Positions 14,747 through 21,467 of a stretch of 24,101 nt of DNA are shown here, one piece after another. A model generated the notes under the pieces. That model was not told where the DNA came from and did no database searches. It saw only the letters and a program-made list of their open reading frames with translations. Within the stretch, counting starts at the first letter, position 1. Each line of letters starts with the position of its first letter. This DNA is from CADDZP01 sp035948135. Lineage in GTDB: Bacteria > Actinomycetota > Acidimicrobiia > Acidimicrobiales > AC-14. The stretch lies in assembly GCA_035948135.1 (NCBI GenBank), contig DASZJL010000006.1, positions 1 to 24,101 of the forward strand, read 5' to 3'. A program made the translations under genes and the position numbers.

Positions 14747-14956
14747 CTAAGCGATCTGTTCGCCGCCGCGCCAGACGGAAATGGCCTGCGTCGGGCAGCC
14801 CTGGGCGGCGAGGACGACCTTCTCGTCGGTGTCGCCTTCGGCGTTGACCACGGTGGCGATGCCCTCGTCGTCGAGGTCGAAGGTGCCGGGGGCCCAGAAC
14901 GAGCAGTTGCCCGAGCCCATGCACTTCTCACGGTCGATGCGGATCTCTACTGCCAT
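14747..14956 (-). CDS. Small ferredoxin, probably [3Fe-4S]
   Basis: 69 residues. MAVEIRIDREKCMGSGNC has Cys12 and Cys18, and CPTQAI near the end gives Cys54. The residue where a fourth ligand would be expected in the CxxCxxC spacing is Ser15, so three Cys remain, as in the small [3Fe-4S] ferredoxins that serve actinobacterial cytochromes P450. The acidic middle (FDLDDEGIATVV, GDTDEKV) fits an electron carrier. ATG 14956 lies 8 nt after the kinase stop on the same strand, so it is probably co-transcribed with the kinase. No P450, ferredoxin reductase or Rieske oxygenase occurs in the window, so the redox partner must lie elsewhere. Confidence 0.88.
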   Translation of the reverse strand: MAVEIRIDREKCMGSGNCSFWAPGTFDLDDEGIATVVNAEGDTDEKVVLAAQGCPTQAISVWRGGEQIA

Positions 14957-14964
14957 CGAGCCGG

Positions 14965-16293
14965 TCAGCCTGCCAGCTCTCGAAAGCGGCGGTAGCGGGC
15001 GGCGACCGGCCCGGCCCACGCCGGGTCGGGGTCGACGGTGTGCGAGGTGCTCGCCCAGCGGGCGCCGGCCGCCATGTCGGGTTCGAGGCCGGCGGCTACT
15101 CGCGCCATGAAGGCCGCGCCAAGGGCCGCTCCTTCGGGCACGGCGACGACGTCGACGGGAAGCTGCGTGCAGTCGGCGAGGGCCTGCACCCACTCCCGCA
15201 CGCGCACGCCGCCGCCGGTGGCGACGATGCGCTTGGCGTCGACGCCGGTCATGTCGATGTGCTGGCGGGTGACAAAACCCGACGCCTCGTACGCCGCCCT
15301 GCGCACCGCCGCCGCGTCGTGGGTGAGGTCGAGGTCGTGCAGCACGGCCCGGCGATGAGGGTCGTGATAGGGCGTGCGCTCGCCGCGCACGTACGGCTCC
15401 CACACGGGCACGCGGTCGGGAACCGGCTGTTCGCTTGTCGGCTCCGTGAGTCGCAGCGCCCAGTTGAGGAAGAGGCCCCCGGCGTTGCTGGCCCCGCCGA
15501 TGAAGCTCCGGTTCTCGAGGCCGCCGAGGTGTGGGATCGTCCATAATCCGGGCACCTCGCGCCAGCCGGTGTCGAGCACCCAGACGATCAGCGTGGTGCC
15601 GAGGATCACCATCACGTCACCGTCTCGGTCGGCGCCCGCGACCAACTGCTCGCCCATGGCGTCGATGGAGCTGGCGCCCAGAATGGCGTCGCCGACTCGG
15701 CCGACCGCGGCCCCGTTGACGTGCACGGGCGGGAACTGCTCGGGCGTCGCTCCCACCTCGGCCAGTGCCTTCTCGTCCCAGACGTTGCCGTCGAAGAGGG
15801 GGTAGGCGGAGAAGGCGGTGGCGGTGTCGAGGGACGGCTCGCCGCAGAGGGCGTAGTTGGCCACCGCTTGCGCCGGCCAGTAACCGAAGGCGTCGGGCGC
15901 CTCGTTCGCCGTCCACCTGAGGAAGGCCGCCGTCTCGCCGCTGCCCGAGGGATCGGCGCCACTGCCGGTACGGCCCCGAACGTCGCCGTAGATCAGCCCC
16001 GGCGTGCGCGGCACACCCTCGGCGTCGACGGCGCAGAGCGAGGGCACCATGCCGGTGACGCTGATGGCGGCGATGTCGTCGACCTTCAACTCACGCAGCG
16101 CCTCGCGCGGTCCCCGGCGCCACGCCTCGTCGGCGTCGTGCTCGAACTTCTCGGCCTCGGGAACCACCACGCGGTGGGGCACGCGGGCCCGGGCCACGAC
16201 GTTGCCGTCGGCGTCAGCCGCGACCGCTTTGACGGAGGTCGTCCCGATGTCGATACCGACCGCCAGGCCCTCGCTATGTGACGTCGGCGTCAT
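14965..16293 (-). CDS. FGGY-family carbohydrate kinase
   Basis: 442 residues. N-terminal phosphate motif VGIDIGTTSVKAVAADADG (12-30), YGDVRGR (102-108), a likely catalytic Asp222 in LVAGADRDGDV, and the adenosine-site motif IVATGGGVRVREWVQALADC (about 365-384) followed by EGAALGAAFMA. It would phosphorylate a sugar, ketose or polyol with ATP. It is about 50 residues shorter than xylulokinase or glycerol kinase. ATG 16293 is 22 bp from the start of the divergent 2-hydroxyacid dehydrogenase, which is co-translated with a class II aldolase. The trio suggests a kinase then aldolase route (ketose-1-phosphate cleavage), although no isomerase or transporter is present. The ferredoxin gene follows 8 nt downstream. 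Confidence 0.88.
   Translation of the reverse strand: MTPTSHSEGLAVGIDIGTTSVKAVAADADGNVVARARVPHRVVVPEAEKFEHDADEAWRRGPREALRELKVDDIAAISVTGMVPSLCAVDAEGVPRTPGLIYGDVRGRTGSGADPSGSGETAAFLRWTANEAPDAFGYWPAQAVANYALCGEPSLDTATAFSAYPLFDGNVWDEKALAEVGATPEQFPPVHVNGAAVGRVGDAILGASSIDAMGEQLVAGADRDGDVMVILGTTLIVWVLDTGWREVPGLWTIPHLGGLENRSFIGGASNAGGLFLNWALRLTEPTSEQPVPDRVPVWEPYVRGERTPYHDPHRRAVLHDLDLTHDAAAVRRAAYEASGFVTRQHIDMTGVDAKRIVATGGGVRVREWVQALADCTQLPVDVVAVPEGAALGAAFMARVAAGLEPDMAAGARWASTSHTVDPDPAWAGPVAARYRRFRELAG
16279..16292. promoter_or_regulatory. Possible sixth copy of the shared palindrome
   Basis: TGACGTCGGCGTCA matches TGAC-N6-GTCA but lies on the first codons of the kinase gene (ATG ACG CCG ACG TCA) and lacks the ACC flank of the others. 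A regulator bound here would block a start at or near ATG 16293. Chance through codon use is a real alternative. Confidence 0.4.
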
Positions 16294-16301
16294 AGACCCG
16301 T

Positions 16302-16308
16302 CATTATG
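16302..16308. promoter_or_regulatory. Shared symmetric -10 of two divergent promoters
   Basis: CATTATG reads CATTAT on the plus strand (16302-16307), 8 nt before ATG 16316. On the minus strand it reads CATAAT (16308-16303), 9 nt before ATG 16293. It is the only AT-rich stretch in the 22-bp gap, so one element probably serves both genes and both mRNAs would be leaderless. Confidence 0.55.
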
Positions 16309-16315
16309 TCGGGCT

Positions 16316-17293
16316 ATGCCGTCCCAACACCGAGCCCTCGTCACCGCCCCGTTCCGGGGTGAGGGCCTCGACACACTCAACGAGCTGGCCGACGTGGTCC
16401 TCGACCCGTGGATCGACCAGGTCCCCCTGCGCATCCTCGACGGCCCCAAACTGGCCGAGCGGCTGCAGGAGGAAAAGGCCGACATCCTCATCGTCGAGAG
16501 CGATTTCGTCAGCGATCCCGTCTTCGACCTGCCCCTGGTGGCGATCGGCTCCTGCCGGGGCGACCCCAACAACGTCGATGTGGCCGGGGCGACCAAGAAG
16601 GGCATCCCCGTGCTTCGGGCGCCCGGTCGCAACGCCGATGCCGTCGCCGAGCTGGCCGTCGCCCTTCTGCTGGCGGTGTCCCGCCATGTCCTCCCCGCCG
16701 ACCAGGACGTGCGCAACGGCACGGTGTTCAAGGACAACACCATCCCCTACCAGCGCTACCGGGCGTGGCAGCTGGAGGGACGAACCGCCGGGCTCGTCGG
16801 CCTCGGCGCGGTCGGCCGGGCGCTGCGCTGGCGGCTCGAAGGCCTCGGCATGCAGGTGCTGGCCTACGACCCCTACGCCGACGACGCGGGCGAGCCGTTG
16901 GAGCGGGTGCTCGACGAGTCCGACGTGATCTCCCTGCACGCCGCGGTCACGCCCGAGACCCAGGGGATGATCGGCGCGGCACAGTTCGACGCCATGAAGG
17001 ACGGCGTCATCTTCCTGAACACGGCGCGGGAACAGCTGCACGACCGGGACGCACTCGTGGCCCGGCTGCAATCCGGCAAGGTGGGCGCGGCCGGCCTCGA
17101 CCACTTCGAGGGCGAGCACCTGGAGTCCGACCATCCGCTGAACGCGATGTCCAACGTCGTGCTCACGCCCCACATCGGCGGCGCCACCTACGACACCGAG
17201 GCCAACCACTCCCGCCTGATCGCGGACGACCTCTCCCGCCTGCTCGAGGGCCAACGTCCCTTGCACATCGTCAATCCGGAGGTCTTGAAGTGA
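16316..17293 (+). CDS. D-isomer-specific 2-hydroxyacid dehydrogenase
   Basis: 325 residues, NAD-dependent oxidoreductase of the phosphoglycerate/glyoxylate reductase superfamily. Rossmann motif GLGAVG (163-168) with an acidic residue after the second strand (AYDPYADD), and catalytic triad candidates Arg238 (LNTAREQLHD), Glu265/Glu267 (LDHFEGEHLE) and His286 (LTPHIGGAT). The common INTARG is altered to LNTARE, and the usual DVFExEP to DHFEGEH, so it is a divergent subfamily. The gene overlaps the class II aldolase by GTGA and is divergent from an FGGY kinase, suggesting that it interconverts a 2-hydroxy/2-oxo acid arising in that sugar or sugar-acid route (inference). Confidence 0.9.
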   Translation: MPSQHRALVTAPFRGEGLDTLNELADVVLDPWIDQVPLRILDGPKLAERLQEEKADILIVESDFVSDPVFDLPLVAIGSCRGDPNNVDVAGATKKGIPVLRAPGRNADAVAELAVALLLAVSRHVLPADQDVRNGTVFKDNTIPYQRYRAWQLEGRTAGLVGLGAVGRALRWRLEGLGMQVLAYDPYADDAGEPLERVLDESDVISLHAAVTPETQGMIGAAQFDAMKDGVIFLNTAREQLHDRDALVARLQSGKVGAAGLDHFEGEHLESDHPLNAMSNVVLTPHIGGATYDTEANHSRLIADDLSRLLEGQRPLHIVNPEVLK

Positions 17294-17922
17294 AGGAAGC
17301 CGTTCTCGCCACTGCCAAGGACATGTTGCGCAAGGGCTTGGTGGAGGGCACCGCCGGCAACATCTCGGCGCGGATGCCCGACGGGTCGATCTGCATCACG
17401 CCCTCGTCGGTGGACTACGAGGCCATGAACCTCGACGACCTGTGTCTCATCGACCTCGACGGCGAGCAGATCGAAGGTGCTCGCGGCCCGTCGTCGGAGA
17501 AGCTGCTCCACACCGCCATCTACAAGGCCTTCGACGACGTGCAGTCGGTGATCCACTCCCATCCGGTGTACGCCACCATGTTCGCCATCGCCCGCAAGCC
17601 GATCCCGCCGTGCATCGACGAGTTCTCGATCTACGTCGGCGGCGAGGTCCCGGTGACCGAGTACGGCCAGAGCGGCAGCCAGGACGTCGGCGACAACGCC
17701 GTCGCCGTCCTCGCCAACCGGGGCGCCGCCCTGCTCGCCAACCACGGCATGGTCGCCGTCGGCCCGTCGCCGGCCAAGGCGCTGCACATCACCGCGTTGG
17801 TCGAGCGGTCCGCCCAGATCGTGTGGGGCGCCATGCTGCTCGGCGACATCCACCAGCTCCCCGACAAGGTCAACCAGGACTTCGCCAACATCTACACCGG
17901 CTGGATGCGCACCGCGCCCTGA
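17290..17922 (+). CDS. Class II (zinc) aldolase, fuculose-phosphate aldolase family
   Basis: 210 residues. GTAGNISAR (20-28, substrate phosphate loop), ITPSS (36-40), catalytic Glu70 in SSEKLLH, and zinc ligands His89 and His91 (IHSHP) with His152 (LLANHGMVAVG). The family cleaves ketose-1-phosphates to DHAP plus an aldehyde or epimerises pentulose phosphates. The start is GTG 17290, overlapping the dehydrogenase stop by 4 bp. Neighbouring kinase and dehydrogenase support a dissimilatory role. Sugar specificity cannot be told from sequence alone. A large inverted repeat follows the stop. Confidence 0.9.
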   Translation: MKEAVLATAKDMLRKGLVEGTAGNISARMPDGSICITPSSVDYEAMNLDDLCLIDLDGEQIEGARGPSSEKLLHTAIYKAFDDVQSVIHSHPVYATMFAIARKPIPPCIDEFSIYVGGEVPVTEYGQSGSQDVGDNAVAVLANRGAALLANHGMVAVGPSPAKALHITALVERSAQIVWGAMLLGDIHQLPDKVNQDFANIYTGWMRTAP

Positions 17923-17933
17923 CGGCGGCCCCA

Positions 17934-18005
17934 AACCTCTCCAAGTGTGGAATTCGAGCGCTCGAACGGGCGCAAACGCCGCGATCTCGCGAACTTGGAG
18001 AGGTT
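17934..18005. terminator. Compound inverted repeat between convergent genes
   Basis: Outer perfect arms AACCTCTCCAAGT (17934-17946) and ACTTGGAGAGGTT (17993-18005). Inside lie the perfect palindrome TTCGAGCGCTCGAA (17953-17966) and the near-palindrome CGCGATCTCGCG (17981-17992). It fills the gap between the aldolase stop and the stop of the convergent CoA transferase gene, so a bidirectional terminator is likely, although no T-run follows on either strand. Its complexity exceeds a plain hairpin. Confidence 0.6.
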
Positions 18006-18006
18006 G

Positions 18007-19680
18007 CTAGCGGAGGAACCAGCCCCGCGGGTCGTAGCGGCGGAGGGCGAGGACCTCGGGCATCGTCGGCGGGGGCAGCTCTTGCACGTCGCGGTCGACG
18101 GTGACGTCCCAGCCGCAACCGGCGGCGGCCGCGCGCACCCGGTCTTCCAACGGTGACTCGCCCGCGCCGACGGCGGACAGGCACAGGTCGCCGTCGCGCT
18201 TGCGCAGGATGCCGAGGTCGGTGACCACCGTCTGCACGCGGTCACCGGGGCTGGTGACGTAGGCGGCCTGCTCGGGCAGGCGCGCCGGGCCGCTGCGGGT
18301 GATGACGAGGCATTCGGTGGCGCGCGACGCCACATCATTGGCGCCGCCGGAGCCAACCAGGAACGGGCCGCCGGCGGGCAGCAGCGACGTGGAGTTGAGG
18401 TTGCCGTGGCGGTCGACCTGGGCGGCACCGAGGCAGCCGATGGCCTTCGTGCCCGTGCCGCCGATCCACAGGCCGAGGACGTGCGAGGCGTCGGTGAGCA
18501 TCGAGGCGCCGGGGAACGAGCGGTGGTTGAAGATGTAGGGGTCCGCGGGTGTGGGTGTGTAGCCCCACATGCCGAGCTCGGCCGTCAGCACGACCTGTGC
18601 GCCCGCAGTCCGAGCGTTGGCGACGCCGACCCACGCCGCCAGGTTGGCGACACCGGCGCCCGCCAGCACGGCGTCGGCGCCCACGGCGGTAATGCGCGTC
18701 TGCAGCTCGCGGGCGCCCCACGCCGCCGCCGTCTCCCATCCGGTGATCGGCGACTCCTCGTCGACCGGCCACCGGTTTGCGTCCTCCCGCCACGACTCGG
18801 GATCCACCCGCCCCCGCAGCCAGTCGATGCGGTCGGGACCGAGACGCTTGAGGTAGCCGTCCTGGTCGGCGGGCTCGAGGTACCAGTGCCGGGCGAAGGC
18901 ATCGAAGTCGCCGCGGCACGCGTCCCGCGCCGTCACCCAGAAGTCGACGTCCTCGCCGTAGCCCTCGACGGGGGTACCGCGGGCGAACAACCCACCCGGG
19001 TGGGCACCCATCGGCGTCTCGGCCACGGCCAGCACCCGGTGCGCCGGGATGCGCACCAGATCTGACCACGGCGAGAGGTCGTCGACGACCTTCTCGACGG
19101 TGACGACCGCCCCGCGGCGAGCGGCCAGCGCCCCCCACACGCCCTCGAGCAACGGCGGGTTGACGGCGACGTTGCCATCGGGGTCGGCGGCCACCCCGTG
19201 CAGGAGGGCCACGTCGGGCACGAGCGGCGCCAGCAGCCCGACGGCGCCGAACGGCGAGTCCACGACCGAGAAGTCGTCGTTCGCCTCCATCGACGATCCC
19301 TGCAAGGACCCGGTAACCACCGCGGGCAGGCCGCGCGCCGCAGCCTCCAATCGCTGGAGGTAGGTGAGGATCGACCAGTGCTCGACCTCGACCTCGCCGC
19401 TCTTGTAGGCCTCCTGGAAGATCGGGTTCGGCGTGTACGTCGGGAACGAGTCGCCCGAGTAGGCGGTGATGACCTTGTCGACGAGGCCGCCGCGGAAGAA
19501 CAGCGCGCCCAACGACGACAGGCTCAGCATCACCAGCGTGAAGTGCGGGTCGGATCCCCACGTCTGGCGCACCAGCTCGCGCGCCGCCGCCGTCCAGCGC
19601 GAGTGGCCGACGGTGAGCAGCACCGTGTCGCCCGGCCGCACGTTGGCCGACACGGCCTCGTGCAGCGACGTGACCTTCAC
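18007..19680 (-). CDS. Fused alpha-beta family I CoA transferase (IpdAB-like)
   Basis: 557 residues, two CoA-transferase_I modules in one chain. The alpha-like half begins RPGDTVLLTVGHSRWT, then FFRGGLVDKVITAYSGD, AARGLPAVVTGSLQGSSM and ALLHGVAADPDGNV. The beta-like half (about 310-557) holds AELGMWGYTP, with Glu368 at the place of the catalytic Glu, and FLVGSGGANDVAS (GSGGA at 443-447, the oxyanion-type loop). Family knowledge: IpdA and IpdB of M. tuberculosis are separate subunits that open a steroid ring by hydrolysis; most relatives move CoA between acids. Here a Glu is retained, so transferase chemistry remains possible. The start is GTG 19680, overlapping the upstream gene by GTGA; it is the last gene of a leftward operon beginning with an amidohydrolase. 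Confidence 0.85.
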   Translation of the reverse strand: MKVTSLHEAVSANVRPGDTVLLTVGHSRWTAAARELVRQTWGSDPHFTLVMLSLSSLGALFFRGGLVDKVITAYSGDSFPTYTPNPIFQEAYKSGEVEVEHWSILTYLQRLEAAARGLPAVVTGSLQGSSMEANDDFSVVDSPFGAVGLLAPLVPDVALLHGVAADPDGNVAVNPPLLEGVWGALAARRGAVVTVEKVVDDLSPWSDLVRIPAHRVLAVAETPMGAHPGGLFARGTPVEGYGEDVDFWVTARDACRGDFDAFARHWYLEPADQDGYLKRLGPDRIDWLRGRVDPESWREDANRWPVDEESPITGWETAAAWGARELQTRITAVGADAVLAGAGVANLAAWVGVANARTAGAQVVLTAELGMWGYTPTPADPYIFNHRSFPGASMLTDASHVLGLWIGGTGTKAIGCLGAAQVDRHGNLNSTSLLPAGGPFLVGSGGANDVASRATECLVITRSGPARLPEQAAYVTSPGDRVQTVVTDLGILRKRDGDLCLSAVGAGESPLEDRVRAAAAGCGWDVTVDRDVQELPPPTMPEVLALRRYDPRGWFLR

Positions 19681-20138
19681 GGCTGGGTCACCGGCGTCCA
19701 GGGCATGGGCTCGGCGCCTTCACGTACCTGGCCGACCACCTGGTCGCGCCACCAGTGTCGCCAGGCCACGACCTGCGGTGGCGCGGCCAGCGTGAGGAGG
19801 TCGCCCGACCGGCAGAACTCGTCGGCCGCGTCGAGCAGGTCGGTGATGCGTTCGGTGATCTCCGCAGCCGTCTCGTCGGCCGGGAGCTCGATCTCGACGG
19901 TGTCCTTGCCGTCGCGCGCCGCCGCTTCGACCTGGGCGCGGATGGCATCGGTGTCGCCGCGGAAGCGGCCGCGGAGGTCGCCCACGAGCTCGAGGAGCTG
20001 GGCGGGGACACGCTCGTTGACCCCGCTGCGCTCCCCGAAGGAGATCAGCGCGAACTCGCGGGCGATCTCGCCCATGTGCCGAGTCGCCTCGAGATAGAGG
20101 TCGACGGGCACTCCGATCAAACGCACGGCGCGCGCCAT
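19677..20138 (-). CDS. Uncharacterised soluble protein resembling companions of RsbW-type regulators
   Basis: 153 residues, mostly helical. MARAVRLIGVPVDLYLEATRHMGEIAREFALI at the start and GDLLTLAAPPQVVAWRHWWRDQV near the end match, as I remember it, a family found in actinobacteria next to anti-sigma/anti-anti-sigma (RsbW/STAS) or SpoIIE-phosphatase genes. No catalytic motif is visible. Here none of those partners is nearby: it sits between an amidohydrolase (25 bp upstream) and a CoA transferase (4-bp GTGA overlap downstream). It may therefore have a regulatory or scaffold role in that operon (inference). Family recall is from pattern only; confidence that this is a real gene is high, function low. 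Confidence 0.7.
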   Translation of the reverse strand: MARAVRLIGVPVDLYLEATRHMGEIAREFALISFGERSGVNERVPAQLLELVGDLRGRFRGDTDAIRAQVEAAARDGKDTVEIELPADETAAEITERITDLLDAADEFCRSGDLLTLAAPPQVVAWRHWWRDQVVGQVREGAEPMPWTPVTQP

Positions 20139-20163
20139 GGGCGCGGATCGTATTGCGATCGAG

Positions 20164-21351
20164 CTAGGTGTCGAGGTTGAAGATGCGGACGGCGTTGTCG
20201 GCGACGATCTTGCGGCGCTCGTCGGCCGGGATGTGGCCCATCTGGTCGTTGATCGTCTTCCGCGAGTACGGCCAGTCGTTGCCGTGGTGCGGGTAGTCGG
20301 TGCTCCACATGAAGTTGTCGACGCCGACGCCGTAGCGGTTCTCGATGCCGTTGCGGTCGGAGATGAACGTGGCGCTCATGTTCTTGAACCAGTAGTACGA
20401 CGGTGGCTGCTTGATGGGGATGTTGCCCCACGAGCGGTTGCGCCAGTAGCGGTCGTCGATCTGCTCGAGGAAGTGTGGGATCCAGCCCACGCCGGTCTCG
20501 ATCATCGACACGTGCAGGCCGGGGAAGCGCTCGAAGACGCCCGTGAAGATGAGCTGGCCGATCGTTCCGGGCACAACCGAGAACACGCTGCCCAACCCGG
20601 CGACCGCCTTGGCGTTGGCCTTGGCCGCCTTGCCGCCGTAGATGCCCTTCTCGCCTTTGGCCCCGCCGCCCGCCGACGACTTGGCCGCGGCCGCGCGCTG
20701 CTTCTGGCGCGTGCGACGGGAGATGAGGTTGATGTGGATGCACACGGGCATCTGCTCGTCGGCCGCCGCCGCCCAGAACGGGTCGTCGGCGTCGGAGATC
20801 GACTCGCCCCCGGACGGCCACATGGAGATGACGACACCCTTGAAGCCCCGCGCCTTGGCCTTGCGCATGGTCTCGATGGCGGCATCGGTGCCGAGCGACG
20901 GGATCTGGGCCATGCCGACGAGGCGCGTGGGGTCGGGCGCCATGAACTCGTCGTACAGGAAGTTGTTGTAGGCCTCGATGCCGGCCGCCACGAACTCGTC
21001 GTCCTCGTCACCGAGGAAGTGGCCGATCGTGCGCTGGGGCGGGAACAGGATCTCGGCGTCGACGCCGTCGATGTCCATGTCCTTCAGGCGCTCGGTGCCG
21101 TTGTAGCAACCGGCCCGGGCCTGCTCGTAGGTGATGCCCGTCCACCGGAAGTCGTCCCACGCCATGCCCGGCGTGGAGACGAGGCCGATCGGATCGGGAT
21201 CGGCCGCACCGGCGAAGAGCCAGGCGTCACCGCCGTCGACGTCCTTCACCAGCTTGGGCGCCTTCTCCCGGTACTCCTTGGGAAGCCACGTGTCCCAGAT
21301 GTCCGTCGGTTCCAGGACATGGGCGTCGGCCGAGACGATCTCGTACCCCAT
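20164..21351 (-). CDS. Metal-dependent amidohydrolase (ACMSD/LigW type)
   Basis: 395 residues, paralogous to the gene at 10343. Metal ligand candidates are Asp9-x-His11 with Glu14 (SADAHVLEP), the His of MPVCIHINLIS, the Glu of SMIETGVGW and the Asp of WSTDYPHHGNDWP. After CIHINLIS there is an Arg/Lys/Ala/Gly-rich insertion of about 40 residues (RRTRQKQRAAAAKSSAGGG onward) that the paralogue lacks; it is probably a flexible surface segment. ATG 21351 fits the family start, but TTG 21357 has the better-spaced GGAGA, so two residues are uncertain. First gene of a leftward operon with the RsbW-companion-like gene and the fused CoA transferase. The shared palindrome 21373-21386 is 21 bp upstream. 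Confidence 0.9.
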   Translation of the reverse strand: MGYEIVSADAHVLEPTDIWDTWLPKEYREKAPKLVKDVDGGDAWLFAGAADPDPIGLVSTPGMAWDDFRWTGITYEQARAGCYNGTERLKDMDIDGVDAEILFPPQRTIGHFLGDEDDEFVAAGIEAYNNFLYDEFMAPDPTRLVGMAQIPSLGTDAAIETMRKAKARGFKGVVISMWPSGGESISDADDPFWAAAADEQMPVCIHINLISRRTRQKQRAAAAKSSAGGGAKGEKGIYGGKAAKANAKAVAGLGSVFSVVPGTIGQLIFTGVFERFPGLHVSMIETGVGWIPHFLEQIDDRYWRNRSWGNIPIKQPPSYYWFKNMSATFISDRNGIENRYGVGVDNFMWSTDYPHHGNDWPYSRKTINDQMGHIPADERRKIVADNAVRIFNLDT

Positions 21352-21372
21352 CGGCAATCAATCTCCGTTCTC

Positions 21373-21386
21373 TGACGCTCACGTCA
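21373..21386. promoter_or_regulatory. Shared palindromic operator, copy 5
   Basis: TGACGCTCACGTCA. On the minus strand it is TAACCTGACGTGAGCGTCA, again with ACC in front and a -10-like TAACCT running into it, so binding would cover the promoter of the amidohydrolase-CoA transferase operon. Confidence 0.75.
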
Positions 21387-21467
21387 GGTTAGCGGCGGGG
21401 GCAAGCCCGGCGCCATCCGGGGAACCGAGCAGGACTTCGCCGTGGTGATTGCGAACCTTGTGCACCA

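Noticed and set aside
17953..17966. Perfect palindrome TTCGAGCGCTCGAA as an integration or resolution site
   Set aside because: No integrase, recombinase, tRNA or direct repeats nearby; better explained as part of the nested hairpin between convergent genes.
20137..21375. 412-codon plus-strand open frame
   Set aside because: Exact antisense of the amidohydrolase gene; Asp/Val/Arg-rich with no conserved segment.
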